DNA of 64,000 bases from positions 248,001 through 312,000 of the forward strand of contig NZ_NPEA01000007.1 in assembly GCF_002812205.1 (NCBI RefSeq), read 5' to 3'. This stretch comes from Leptospira neocaledonica (lineage in GTDB: Bacteria > Spirochaetota > Leptospiria > Leptospirales > Leptospiraceae). The notes beneath the pieces were generated by a model, which was not told the DNA's origin, searched no databases, and saw nothing but the letters and a program-made list of their open reading frames with translations. Shown here piece after piece: positions 46,226 to 53,984 of this stretch; within the stretch, counting starts at the first letter, position 1, and every line of letters starts with the position of its first letter. A program made the position numbers and the translations under genes.

Positions 46226-46837
46226 TCAATCAGGGGAAAAAGATCCAGTTTGGACTTGTCCTGCTAATCTATAATTTGCGATAATCACTCCGCTCGTGCT
46301 GACTGTGCTCTCTATTAGCTGAAAAGCCGCTGGGATAGAACCTTCGCCGAATAATTTTTTCCCTTTTCCTATAACCACTGGATAAATTTTGAGCCAGAGT
46401 TCATCTATCAAATTATGTTTTAATAATGTTTGGAGTAAGTTTGTGCTTCCGTGGACTTGGATCTCCGGCCCACTTTCTTCTTTTATTTTTTTGATCTTTT
46501 CTGCTACGTTTCCATCGATTCTAATTGAATTTTTCCAGATTGGAGTTTCTGGTTTTATAGGATTATTTGTCACTACGTATTTTTTACATTTGTTGATGAT
46601 ACTTTCCGCATCTATCTTGGGCCATGCCTCTTCGAAGATATCATATGTTTTTCTTCCTAGTAACATATCGAATGGGCGGCCCATTTGTTCACCCATGGTC
46701 TTATCTAGAACTTCATCCCAATAAGGAAAACACCAGCCTCCTAATGTAAAATCTCCGGATGTATCTTCTGTAGGGTTTCCAGGAGCTTGCATAACTCCGT
46801 CGAGTGAAAGGAAGGCTAAAGATATTATTTTTCTCAT
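46226..46837 (-). CDS. RibD C-terminal/dihydrofolate-reductase-like protein
   Basis: A 203-residue protein of the stand-alone RibD_C (YyaP/YwjB-like) family with a DHFR fold: MRKIISLAFLSLDGVMQAPG at the N-terminus, LLGRKTYDIFEEAWP in the middle and VIGKGKKLFGEG near the C-terminus. It likely binds NADPH and reduces a pterin- or flavin-like substrate. The family is broad and the substrate is not known. No riboflavin genes are near. It stands alone between two spacers. Confidence 0.88.
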   Translation of the reverse strand: MRKIISLAFLSLDGVMQAPGNPTEDTSGDFTLGGWCFPYWDEVLDKTMGEQMGRPFDMLLGRKTYDIFEEAWPKIDAESIINKCKKYVVTNNPIKPETPIWKNSIRIDGNVAEKIKKIKEESGPEIQVHGSTNLLQTLLKHNLIDELWLKIYPVVIGKGKKLFGEGSIPAAFQLIESTVSTSGVIIANYRLAGQVQTGSFSPD

Positions 46838-46982
46838 AATCCCGCTCTTTTCATTTTTATGAACTAGTATTTTAGCATAATTGAAAACGCTAGTCTAACT
46901 AAGTCTTTGCTATGGATAAAAATTTTGCGAGAAGTGATCCCGTAACAGCCCGGTCTTTGCGTAACAAAGTGGTGGCCAAACC

Positions 46983-47738
46983 TTAGTAGTTCAGTTTTAA
47001 AATACGGATCTCTTTTTCTTCGAAACGGAGAGTTTCTTTGAGTTGGTTGAATCTTTCCACGGAGAAATGGGAATCAGGGGAGCGGAGTTCCTTCTTTAAC
47101 TTTAGAACTTCTTCATATAGTTCGAGTAATTCTAAAGTATTTCCTTTTGCTTCCTTAGAGTACAGCGCACGGAACATTGGTCCGATCCTGGACGGGATAT
47201 CCGAGTTTACGATCTCTGCAATTCCAAGATCTTCGATATGTCGGAACATCCAGTTTTGAAGATAGACTGTGAGAAGTCTTTCCATTCGGACCACATCTTC
47301 CTTAGTATTACGAGGAACGATTCCTTTGTAGAATCTATAACGTTTTCTTAAATATTTGCTGGCGTTGTTTCCGTCAATAGGCTCGGCTTTAAGCTTGTCC
47401 CATTCTTCTTTGATGACTGGAAAGTATTCTGAGCCGAAGTAAGGCTCACCCAGCTCACAGATATGGATGGCTCCAGGGTCGTAACTTCTCATTCTAGTTC
47501 GAAATCCGTCCCAGTCTGCTGCGAGTAAATTTACCTGTCCCTGGCTTTGGAGCGGTTCCATAGCCCTATTGATCTCTCGGATAAAATTTCCTTTGAGCTG
47601 ATCGGAAGGATCTGCGAGTACGAGGAAGTTAAAGTCAGAGGATTCGTCTCCTTCTCCCCTTTGTCTAGAACCGAAAAATATAAGTTCGAATGGTTTTAGG
47701 GAGGAGACGCTGGATAGATTTTCTTTAATTCGTTCCAT
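46983..47738 (-). CDS. Nucleotidyltransferase-fold protein with degenerate active site
   Basis: A 251-residue protein with an N-terminal polymerase-beta-like nucleotidyltransferase fold (IFFGSRQRGEGDESSDFNFLVL) and a helical C-terminal half like HEPN or aminoglycoside-nucleotidyltransferase tails. In active members the metal ligands form GS...SDxD plus a third Asp in a later strand. Here the second reads D35-F-N37, and the later strand reads QVNLLAAD with Asn in the expected Asp place, so catalysis is doubtful. It may be a nucleotide-binding or regulatory relic. Confidence 0.75.
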   Translation of the reverse strand: MERIKENLSSVSSLKPFELIFFGSRQRGEGDESSDFNFLVLADPSDQLKGNFIREINRAMEPLQSQGQVNLLAADWDGFRTRMRSYDPGAIHICELGEPYFGSEYFPVIKEEWDKLKAEPIDGNNASKYLRKRYRFYKGIVPRNTKEDVVRMERLLTVYLQNWMFRHIEDLGIAEIVNSDIPSRIGPMFRALYSKEAKGNTLELLELYEEVLKLKKELRSPDSHFSVERFNQLKETLRFEEKEIRILKLNY

Positions 47739-47785
47739 GGCTTAGATCGCTTTGGTCTCTACTCTAGGAATATTAGAAGATATTA

Positions 47786-47992
47786 TTATTCGAAAAACAA
47801 ACGCATCCTGGAAAGATTTTCCAAAATAGCTTTGTAGGCCCGATCTCTATCTTCCGGATCTCCGAAAGGAAGTGATTTTACATGGTTGAAGTCATGGTAG
47901 GTGATCTCTATGGAGTTTGCCGCCACGTTCTTTTTGATGGAGGAGATATAGTCTAGATTAATGACCTCGGTATCCCCCAATTTTAACCACAT
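47786..47992 (-). CDS. Small conserved hypothetical protein
   Basis: A 68-residue protein starting MWLKLGDTEVINLDYISSI, with two to three beta strands followed by a C-terminal helix (YKAILENLSRMRLFF), like a mini PH-type fold. There is no signal peptide or metal motif. I do not know the family. It is on the same strand as its neighbours, 47 bp before the nucleotidyltransferase-fold gene and 78 bp after the lipoprotein gene. Confidence 0.7.
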   Translation of the reverse strand: MWLKLGDTEVINLDYISSIKKNVAANSIEITYHDFNHVKSLPFGDPEDRDRAYKAILENLSRMRLFFE

Positions 47993-48070
47993 TTTATCTT
48001 ATCCCCGGGATCTCTTCTCCCCGCCGGATAAAATACTTTCCGGATCGAAATCGGTCAAGAAAATACACTT

Positions 48071-48619
48071 TTAAAACGCTTTTATTCCCCGGCTTACAAA
48101 GTCGTGGAACTCTTTTCCCAATTCCGCAGTGCCCAATCCCTTTTTGTTTTCCAACTGGGTTTCGAATACGAATATGAAGGCTTCTTTTTGCCATTCCCAA
48201 CGGACGTAACATTTTTCTGCTCCGGATCCTTTGGCGCAGCCTGAAAATACTGTTGCCCTGGAATTTTCCCCCATCGGGAAATATTGGAATTGTCTAGAAT
48301 TGAATTTCGACTGATCCGTTTCGGATACCAATTGTCTGAAATCGTTGGAATTATCCTCCGTATAAGAGGAAGCCCTGAAATTTTCGAAACTGGAATTCGT
48401 GTCTGATATTTTACATTCGTAGAAGAGTCCCCTGGCGAATAATCTTCCTGAGTTGAGTAAAACGGAATGTCCGCCGGTATAATATACTACGTCGTAATTC
48501 AGTCGAAGTGCCGACGGATTTTCAGCTACGACCGAGGTCGGATTCTCCTGGTGGCTTTTGCATTCTATTAGGGCCAGGGCGGATATGAGTAGAAGGATAA
48601 CTCTAAAAACCGATCTCAT
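48071..48619 (-). CDS. Putative lipoprotein
   Basis: A 183-residue protein with a hydrophobic N-terminal leader ending at a cysteine (FRVILLLISALALIECK). The -1 residue is Glu, unusual even for the relaxed spirochaetal lipobox, so lipidation is likely but not certain. The rest is a beta-rich domain without recognisable motif. The frame is open to 48709, but AAGGAGA lies just before the ATG at 48619 and only this start gives a leader peptide. The start lies inside the end of the KamA-like gene, so the two are coupled. Confidence 0.75.
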   Translation of the reverse strand: MRSVFRVILLLISALALIECKSHQENPTSVVAENPSALRLNYDVVYYTGGHSVLLNSGRLFARGLFYECKISDTNSSFENFRASSYTEDNSNDFRQLVSETDQSKFNSRQFQYFPMGENSRATVFSGCAKGSGAEKCYVRWEWQKEAFIFVFETQLENKKGLGTAELGKEFHDFVSRGIKAF

Positions 48620-49712
48620 ACAGATCTCCTTTATAATTTCGGAATACATAAGAAGAAGTTTTGGTTTCTTCCAGATAGTTTGCAGGCAGGGGGACTTTTC
48701 CTCCTCCACCTGTCAGATCCACGACGTATAGGGGTACGCAGAGTCCACTAATACTTCCTCGGATCTGTTTCATGAGTTCCACACCTTCTTCGATTGGGAC
48801 CCTAAAATGAGAAGATCCGAATACCTCGTCGCATTGGTGCAGATAATAGGGTTTGATCCCGATTTTGGTGAGTCCGTAGAATAAGTCTGTCAAAGCTCCT
48901 ACAGAATTATTGATCCCCTTCAGAAGTACAGCCTGATTTAAGACAGTGACTGCACCTTCTTTCACGAGCATCCCAATCCTTTCTTTTACCAGTTCAGTGA
49001 GTTCCTTGGAATGGTTGAAATGTGTAACCAGATAGATCGGAAAATGTTTTTTGAGTACCTGGCAAAGCTCACGTGTAATCCTCATAGGAAGTGTAACAGG
49101 GTATCTTGTATGGATACGAACCTGATTGATATGTGGAATCGATTTTAATTCGGAAAGAAGATAGTCCAGTTTGGAATCGGAAAGATTTAAAGGATCTCCT
49201 CCGGAAAGGATCACTTCTTTAATCTCAGTATGTTCTCGAAAATAATGGATCGCGTCTTTCCAATCTTCTGCACCTGGTGTGTCTGCGGATTGGGATACCT
49301 TTCTTTTCCGTGTGCAAAATCTACAATAGACTGCACATACATGAGATAGGTACCAAAGTGCTCTGTCTGGATACCGATGAGTCACTCCTTTGACAGGCAT
49401 ATAGGATTCTTCTGCCAGAGGATCTCTTCGGTCCCAGGCTCTTGTATGTAACTCTTCTTTTCTTGGTAAAACTTGTAATCGAATAGGACAATTTGGATCC
49501 TCAGGATCTGCGAGGCCAAGATAATAGGGAGTAGCGGAGAAGTTGAACACTTCAGAGCAGGTGAGCAATGCTTCTTTTTCTTCGGAACTGATCCGGATAG
49601 TTTTTTCCAATTCGGATCCATCTTTGATCCGATTTTGGATCTGCCATTTCCAATCCAACCATTCCGATTCGGAAACTTTCTTTTGTTTTGGATGTGATGA
49701 AACGAGTTCCAA
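48603..49712 (-). CDS. Radical SAM lysine 2,3-aminomutase family protein (KamA/EpmB)
   Basis: A 369-residue radical SAM and PLP enzyme that would shift the amino group of lysine from C2 to C3, giving beta-lysine. The cluster motif is C126-AVY-C130-RF-C133. LSGGDPL follows, and PYYLHQCDEVFGSSHF and VDLTGGGGKVPL carry the lysine-binding Asp residues and the PLP Lys as in clostridial KamA. It is shorter than KamA (about 416) and closer in length to EpmB (about 340). With epmA and efp in the same window, making beta-lysine for EF-P is the likely job. The start is TTG at 49712 with AGAGGA upstream. Confidence 0.9.
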   Translation of the reverse strand: MELVSSHPKQKKVSESEWLDWKWQIQNRIKDGSELEKTIRISSEEKEALLTCSEVFNFSATPYYLGLADPEDPNCPIRLQVLPRKEELHTRAWDRRDPLAEESYMPVKGVTHRYPDRALWYLSHVCAVYCRFCTRKRKVSQSADTPGAEDWKDAIHYFREHTEIKEVILSGGDPLNLSDSKLDYLLSELKSIPHINQVRIHTRYPVTLPMRITRELCQVLKKHFPIYLVTHFNHSKELTELVKERIGMLVKEGAVTVLNQAVLLKGINNSVGALTDLFYGLTKIGIKPYYLHQCDEVFGSSHFRVPIEEGVELMKQIRGSISGLCVPLYVVDLTGGGGKVPLPANYLEETKTSSYVFRNYKGDLYEIGF

Positions 49713-49770
49713 GAAGTCCTCTTACTGATGGATTCTCATGCCTGCAATTCCAGTCAACCGAGTATCCGTA

Positions 49771-49801
49771 TAAAAAAGAAGGAAACCAAACACAGGTTTC
49801 C
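49771..49801 (-). terminator. Possible second rho-independent terminator, - strand
   Basis: Read on the - strand, GGAAACC and GGTTTCC pair around a 7-base loop and are followed by TTCTTTTTTAT. It lies between the small secreted-protein gene and the KamA gene and could stop read-through into KamA. Confidence 0.65.
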
Positions 49802-49945
49802 ATTCGAGTCGTTTATTTATATAACCTCGAGGAGAATGCCCATCTGTTAAAGTTGGAGACTTAGGAGAAGGATGAGCAAGATTTCCCGTTTTCTGTTTTT
49901 GCCGAAGCGGAATTTTGCCCGAAACCGCATTCATGCTTTTTACGG

Positions 49946-49968
49946 GGAAAAAGTCCTCCCGAGGACTT
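49946..49968 (-). terminator. Rho-independent terminator of the small secreted-protein gene
   Basis: Read on the - strand, AAGTCCTC and GAGGACTT pair perfectly around GG and are followed by TTTCCCC. It begins 17 bp after the stop of the gene at 49985-50305. Confidence 0.7.
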
Positions 49969-49984
49969 ACAGAATGAAAACCGG

Positions 49985-50305
49985 TCAGACCGGAGGGGGA
50001 AGGAAAAGATAACGATATGCTAGGGCGTGAAAATGAAAATTGCGACCAGCATCATTCGGAAGAAGACTACTCTTTAATCCGGAAGCTGTTTGGGAGAATT
50101 TAGTGATTAGCCCAATGACTGCATCGTCTACACTCGGAGAGAATAAAGAGGGAAGTCCTTGGTCGTCACCATCTCGGAAGGATTGAGTCCTTGCTTTCTT
50201 TTGGAAGGAATAACTTTTAGCGGTACTATAATCTCTGGCCACGACCTCGCTAAAGAGGGCGACTGCCATGAATAAAATCAGAGGCAAGAGCCAAAGCCGC
50301 TTCAT
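49985..50305 (-). CDS. Small exported hypothetical protein
   Basis: A 106-residue protein with a classical signal peptide (MKRLWLLPLILFMAVALFSEVVA, cut likely after VVA) and a short mature part rich in Ser, Phe and Pro with no known motif. It is followed by an intrinsic terminator, which supports a real transcript. It lies 63 bp downstream of the PstS-like gene on the same strand and might be co-transcribed with it. Confidence 0.65.
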   Translation of the reverse strand: MKRLWLLPLILFMAVALFSEVVARDYSTAKSYSFQKKARTQSFRDGDDQGLPSLFSPSVDDAVIGLITKFSQTASGLKSSLLPNDAGRNFHFHALAYRYLFLPPPV

Positions 50306-50368
50306 ACTATCTAACCTTAGACGGAATAAAACGGCTTTCGCAACCTTTTTTCGGAGAGAAATCGGAAT

Positions 50369-51277
50369 TTATGGTTTAGTGGCTTCTACTTCTACAGTAC
50401 TTAATGTACTTCTTAAATAGCCGCTTTTCAGCACCATTGTTTGTCCTTCTTCCGAAGTGATATAAGTAATGAACTCATCAATTTTTTTACCTCTATCGGA
50501 GAGATAAAATAGGTACAACCCTCTAGAAAGTTTGTACTTTCTTTCGGAAACATTTTGGATACTCGGCTCTACAAAAGGATCCTTTCCGGTTTTGGAATAA
50601 GGAACCGCTTTCACTTTTCCTTTGTTCTGGATCTGTGCACTTCCCATTCCCATGAATCCTACGGCTGCGGTATCCTTCTCGATCAGATCTGCCATCTCAT
50701 CATTATCCGCTACTACCTTAGCATCCTTAATAAACTCTTTCTTCTTGGAAGCTTGGTATTCTTTTTCTCCTAAGTCTCTTTGTCTTAAGATATGAGTTTC
50801 GAAATAAGCAGCAGTCCCACTCTTATCATTTCGTAGAACCACATGGATTGGTCCAGGTTTGCCGCCAACTTGGGACCAATCTTTTACCTCTCCGGAGAAT
50901 ATTTTGGAAATCTGTTCCAATGTAAGTTTGGAAACAGTATTTGCAGGATTTACTACGATAGCTATCCCATCGTATCCGATTAGTACATTCTCAAATCTTC
51001 CCTTTCTTTCGAACTGGGTTTGTTCTTCCGGAGTTAAGGGTCTGGAGGAAGCGGCTATATCCGTTTTGGCTTCGAATAATTTTTCTATCCCTTCGAAGGA
51101 ACCTCCTCCTTGGACAGTGACTTCTATATTCGGATTCTTCTTAGCATATCCTGCGGCTACCACATTCAATAATGTATGCATGGTTTCTGAGCCTGTGATC
51201 AGTAAGGGTTCTTTTTTACAATTGGCCACCGATAGTACGGCAGACAGAAGGAGTAATAGCGTTAATTTTTGTTTCAT
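50369..51277 (-). CDS. PstS-like phosphate-binding lipoprotein
   Basis: A 302-residue periplasmic binding protein. The leader MKQKLTLLLLLSAVLSVANC ends in a spirochaetal lipobox (ANC). GSETMHTLLNVVAAGY, VTVQGGGSFEGIEKL, DIAASSRPLTPEE and RNDKSGTAAYFE are the phosphate-contact blocks of PstS-type proteins. No pstCAB genes are adjacent, so it either serves a transporter elsewhere or acts as a sensor. It is divergent from efp. Confidence 0.88.
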   Translation of the reverse strand: MKQKLTLLLLLSAVLSVANCKKEPLLITGSETMHTLLNVVAAGYAKKNPNIEVTVQGGGSFEGIEKLFEAKTDIAASSRPLTPEEQTQFERKGRFENVLIGYDGIAIVVNPANTVSKLTLEQISKIFSGEVKDWSQVGGKPGPIHVVLRNDKSGTAAYFETHILRQRDLGEKEYQASKKKEFIKDAKVVADNDEMADLIEKDTAAVGFMGMGSAQIQNKGKVKAVPYSKTGKDPFVEPSIQNVSERKYKLSRGLYLFYLSDRGKKIDEFITYITSEEGQTMVLKSGYLRSTLSTVEVEATKP

Positions 51278-51398
51278 CGAATCTTTGGTTCTCCGGAAAT
51301 CTTTTCCAAAGGGGGATTCTCCTCTTGTAAGGGGAAAAGTCGAACGGATTTTGGGCTTGAAATATTACAATTAACGAAGGTAGCCCGAGTACATCGCT

Positions 51399-51429
51399 TG
51401 ACACCCGGCTTTCCTACAAGGATATAGAA
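51399..51429 (+). promoter_or_regulatory. Candidate promoter of efp
   Basis: A perfect TTGACA (51399-51404) is followed by GATATAGA at 51422-51429, which holds weak -10 options (GATATA at 17 bp, TATAGA at 19 bp). It lies 29 bp before the efp start. Confidence 0.4.
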
Positions 51430-51457
51430 AGAGCGTAATCTTTATTTTAGGTCGTTT

Positions 51458-52024
51458 ATGAACTTAGGCATTACTGAAGTTAGAAAAGGAATGGTTCTCA
51501 AGGTAGAAGGAGAACTTTATTCCGTTGTAAAAAGCGAATTCGTGAATCCGGGAAAGGGATCAGCCTTTATCCGTACAAAATTAAAGAATCTGGTCCGTAG
51601 TAGTTCCATTGAAAGGACCTTCAAGGCTGCGGAAAAATTAGAATCCGTAGAATTGGAAAAGAGACAGATGACCATCTGTTACTCCGAGGGCGATGATATT
51701 ATCTTCATGGACACGAATGACTTCGAACAGCTTCCCGTGTCTAAAGAATATTTAGAGGATATCCTTCCATTCTTAAAGGAAGAGACTGCTATGGAAGTTT
51801 CCTTCTACGAAGGTAAACCGATCGGAGTGACTCCTCCGAACTTTGCGATCTTGGAAGTTACTTATGCGGAAGAGGGGCTAAAAGGTGATACCTCCGGGAC
51901 TGCTCTCAAAAGAGTAACTGTAGAAACCGGTGGAGAGATCAACGTACCTATTTTTATCAAACAAGGAGATTCTATCCGGATCGACTTGCGAGATCTTACC
52001 TACGTGGAGAGAGTTAATAAATAA
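51458..52024 (+). CDS. efp: Translation elongation factor P
   Basis: Rescues ribosomes stalled at polyproline by binding beside the P-site tRNA. 188 residues in three beta-barrel domains: KOW-like N-terminal (1-65), central OB (66-130) and C-terminal OB (131-188, with GDSIRIDLRDLTYVERV). The tip loop reads NPGKGSAF, with K33 at the site of beta-lysylation (K34 in E. coli), matching the presence of EpmA and a KamA/EpmB-like enzyme in the window. The gene lies 180 bp from the divergent PstS-like gene and 95 bp before mtnD. Confidence 0.97.
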   Translation: MNLGITEVRKGMVLKVEGELYSVVKSEFVNPGKGSAFIRTKLKNLVRSSSIERTFKAAEKLESVELEKRQMTICYSEGDDIIFMDTNDFEQLPVSKEYLEDILPFLKEETAMEVSFYEGKPIGVTPPNFAILEVTYAEEGLKGDTSGTALKRVTVETGGEINVPIFIKQGDSIRIDLRDLTYVERVNK

Positions 52025-52029
52025 GGTTT

Positions 52030-52119
52030 TATAAAAGCGGCCTTTATATACACAAGAGGCCGTAACTGCCGCTTGAGGGTGCGGAGCTAAAAAAGGGACA
52101 CCACCTAAAGGAGGAACAT
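52030..52119 (+). promoter_or_regulatory. Structured leader before mtnD, possible riboswitch
   Basis: Two stem-loops stand before mtnD: CGGCCT/AGGCCG (about 52038-52062) and CCGC/GCGG (52068-52084). They are followed by AGCTAAAAAAGGG, close to the 3' segment of SAM-II riboswitches, and then CACCACC, which can pair with either the loop GGGTG or the AGGAGG ribosome site. This would allow two exclusive folds. mtnD acts in methionine salvage, so a SAM- or methylthio-compound sensor is reasonable but unproven. Confidence 0.4.
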
Positions 52120-52653
52120 ATGGCGACTATTATCCAAAAACCGGGACTGCCGGAAATCAAAGACAACACTGAAGTTAAATCTTTTCTAAATAAAAGAGGG
52201 ATCGAGTACGATCATTGGCCGGTTCCAAGTGCCTCTAATCCTCTTACTGATAAATTAACTCTTGTAGATGATGAGAAAGAAACTCTTCTCAAAAATTTAG
52301 ACAATCGTTTCGAAACCTTAAAAGAAAAAGAAGGGTATCAATCCAGAGATTTGATCGTTCTTCATCCGCAAGTTCCTGGCCTGAACGAGATGTTGGCCAA
52401 ATTTGATAAAGTACATTATCATACAGACGACGAAGTCCGTTATATCGTGGATGGTTCCGGAATTTTCGGATTCGCACTTGCTGGCGAAAAGTTTTTAGTA
52501 AAGGTGGAGAAGGATGACTTCATCTCCGTTCCTAAGAATACGAACCACTGGTTCACTCTAGACGAGAACAAAAGAATCAAAGCAGTCCGTTATTTCCAAG
52601 ATATGAGCGGCTGGGTTCCGAATTACGTAGAAGAAACTACGGCTTTAGTTTAA
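52120..52653 (+). CDS. mtnD: Acireductone dioxygenase
   Basis: Methionine-salvage cupin that oxidises acireductone to the keto acid precursor of methionine (Fe form). 177 residues. Metal ligands follow the exact family spacing: H99, H101, E105 ([11 protein letters not shown]) and H143 (NTNHWF). AAAGGAGG ends five bases before the ATG. mtnB begins 3 bp after its stop. The pathway recycles 5'-methylthioadenosine, the by-product of spermidine synthase, which is also encoded in the window. Confidence 0.95.
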   Translation: MATIIQKPGLPEIKDNTEVKSFLNKRGIEYDHWPVPSASNPLTDKLTLVDDEKETLLKNLDNRFETLKEKEGYQSRDLIVLHPQVPGLNEMLAKFDKVHYHTDDEVRYIVDGSGIFGFALAGEKFLVKVEKDDFISVPKNTNHWFTLDENKRIKAVRYFQDMSGWVPNYVEETTALV

Positions 52654-52656
52654 AGA

Positions 52657-53292
52657 ATGTCCCAAAAAAAAATCCTGACTCGCTTAGCTGAGTCGGGAGT
52701 TCTATATCATTCTAATGGATGGATGCCAGGAACTGCTGGCAATCTGTCTATTAAGGACGAAAAAGATCCTAACGTGTTCTGGGTAAGCGGAAGCGGCTTA
52801 GATAAAAACAAACTGACTCGAAAAGATTTTCTTCCTGTGCAGATCCAATCCGGAAAAGTATTAGAAGGTTGGAAAGGCAGAGAAGGTCTGAAACCTTCCG
52901 CCGAAACTTCTATACATAGAGCGGTTTATAAAGCATTCCCCGAAATGGGTTGCTCTCTTCATGTTCATACTCCTGAATCCAATCTGATTGAGATAGGAGT
53001 TACCAAAGAAAATCCAATTGAAGATCTTCCACTGCTTCCTTTGGAGATCATAAAAGCATTTGGTATCTGGGATGAAAATCCGAATGTTTCGGTTCCGGTT
53101 TTATATAATTATCCTAAGGTGCAAGATATCTCGGACCATTTGGAAAAACATCTTATCGAGACAAAACCTAGAGTCCCATTTTGTATTATAGAAAAACATG
53201 GGATTACCGTTTGGGGAAAAGATCTGATCCAGGCGAATCGACATTTAGAAGCTGCGGATTTTTTACTAAAAGTGCGGGCGATGTCCAAGTAA
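52657..53292 (+). CDS. mtnB: Methylthioribulose-1-phosphate dehydratase
   Basis: Converts methylthioribulose-1-phosphate to diketomethylthiopentyl-1-phosphate in methionine salvage. 211 residues of the class II aldolase fold; the zinc block HVHTPESN is at about residues 109-116 and the third His is in EKHGITVWG. GTAGNLSI and SGSGLDKNKL are family signatures. It follows mtnD by 3 bp and precedes an SDR gene by 4 bp. mtnA, mtnK or mtnC are not in the window. Confidence 0.93.
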   Translation: MSQKKILTRLAESGVLYHSNGWMPGTAGNLSIKDEKDPNVFWVSGSGLDKNKLTRKDFLPVQIQSGKVLEGWKGREGLKPSAETSIHRAVYKAFPEMGCSLHVHTPESNLIEIGVTKENPIEDLPLLPLEIIKAFGIWDENPNVSVPVLYNYPKVQDISDHLEKHLIETKPRVPFCIIEKHGITVWGKDLIQANRHLEAADFLLKVRAMSK

Positions 53293-53296
53293 GAAC

Positions 53297-53980
53297 ATGG
53301 AACCCAAAAATATCCTGGTAGTCGGGGCCGGATCCGGGATCGGCAGATCTTTATTAGAAAAGTTGAATGCGACTCCGCAATATTTTCCGATTGGGATCTC
53401 CAGACGCGGTGTTCCTTTGGAGAAAAATTTGGAAAGAGGAGTAAATTACCTCTGCGATCTGGGAGACCAGAAGCAAATCCTCAAATTCGTTTCTTCTCTT
53501 TTGCAATATTGGAAAGAAATCCATGCGATCTATTTCGCTTCCGGGGATGGACTATTTTTAAAAATAGAAGATCTCGAATGGGAAGATCTGCAAAAACATC
53601 TGACCTTGAATTTAAGCGCCCCTATTTTACTGACTTCTAAACTTCTATCCTCCATGAAAAAGGGGGCTCTTCTTTGTTATATTTCTTCCACAGCAGGAAG
53701 ACAGGGGTTCCCGGAATCTTCTCCTTATTGCGCTTCTAAACATGGTCTGGCCGGTTTTGCAAAAGCAATTAGAGAAGAAGTAAAAGAACGCGGGATAAGA
53801 GTGACCACTGTGTATGCAGGAGCAATCGATACTCCGATTTGGGATGGCAGAGAAGGTTTTAAAAGAGAAGATATGATCCCGGCCTCCGATGCTGCGCTCT
53901 TTTTAGAAAGTTTGTATTCTCAGCCGGCGAGTTTCAATCAGGACGAGATACTATTTCTTCCACCTAAAGGTGTGTTATAA
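53297..53980 (+). CDS. Short-chain dehydrogenase/reductase
   Basis: A 227-residue SDR with the NAD(P) loop VVGAGSGIGRSLL at the N-terminus, LNLSAPILLT for the Asn, and the catalytic Ser-Tyr-Lys in SSTAGRQGFPESSPYCASKHG (Y..xK). The usual C-terminal substrate part is short. It is the third gene of the mtnD-mtnB operon, 4 bp after mtnB, but SDRs are not a standard step of methionine salvage, so its substrate is open. It ends 4 bp before the convergent HD-GYP gene. Confidence 0.9.
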   Translation: MEPKNILVVGAGSGIGRSLLEKLNATPQYFPIGISRRGVPLEKNLERGVNYLCDLGDQKQILKFVSSLLQYWKEIHAIYFASGDGLFLKIEDLEWEDLQKHLTLNLSAPILLTSKLLSSMKKGALLCYISSTAGRQGFPESSPYCASKHGLAGFAKAIREEVKERGIRVTTVYAGAIDTPIWDGREGFKREDMIPASDAALFLESLYSQPASFNQDEILFLPPKGVL

Positions 53981-53984
53981 TTTT

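Noticed and set aside
50859..51374. 171-codon + strand frame opposite the PstS-like gene
   Set aside because: Antisense to a clear PstS-like gene; Ser/Pro-rich shadow composition.
52025..52119. Calling the mtnD leader a SAM-II riboswitch outright
   Set aside because: Only the 3' AGCTAAAAAAGGG segment resembles SAM-II; the stems and spacing were not matched, so it is reported as a candidate only.
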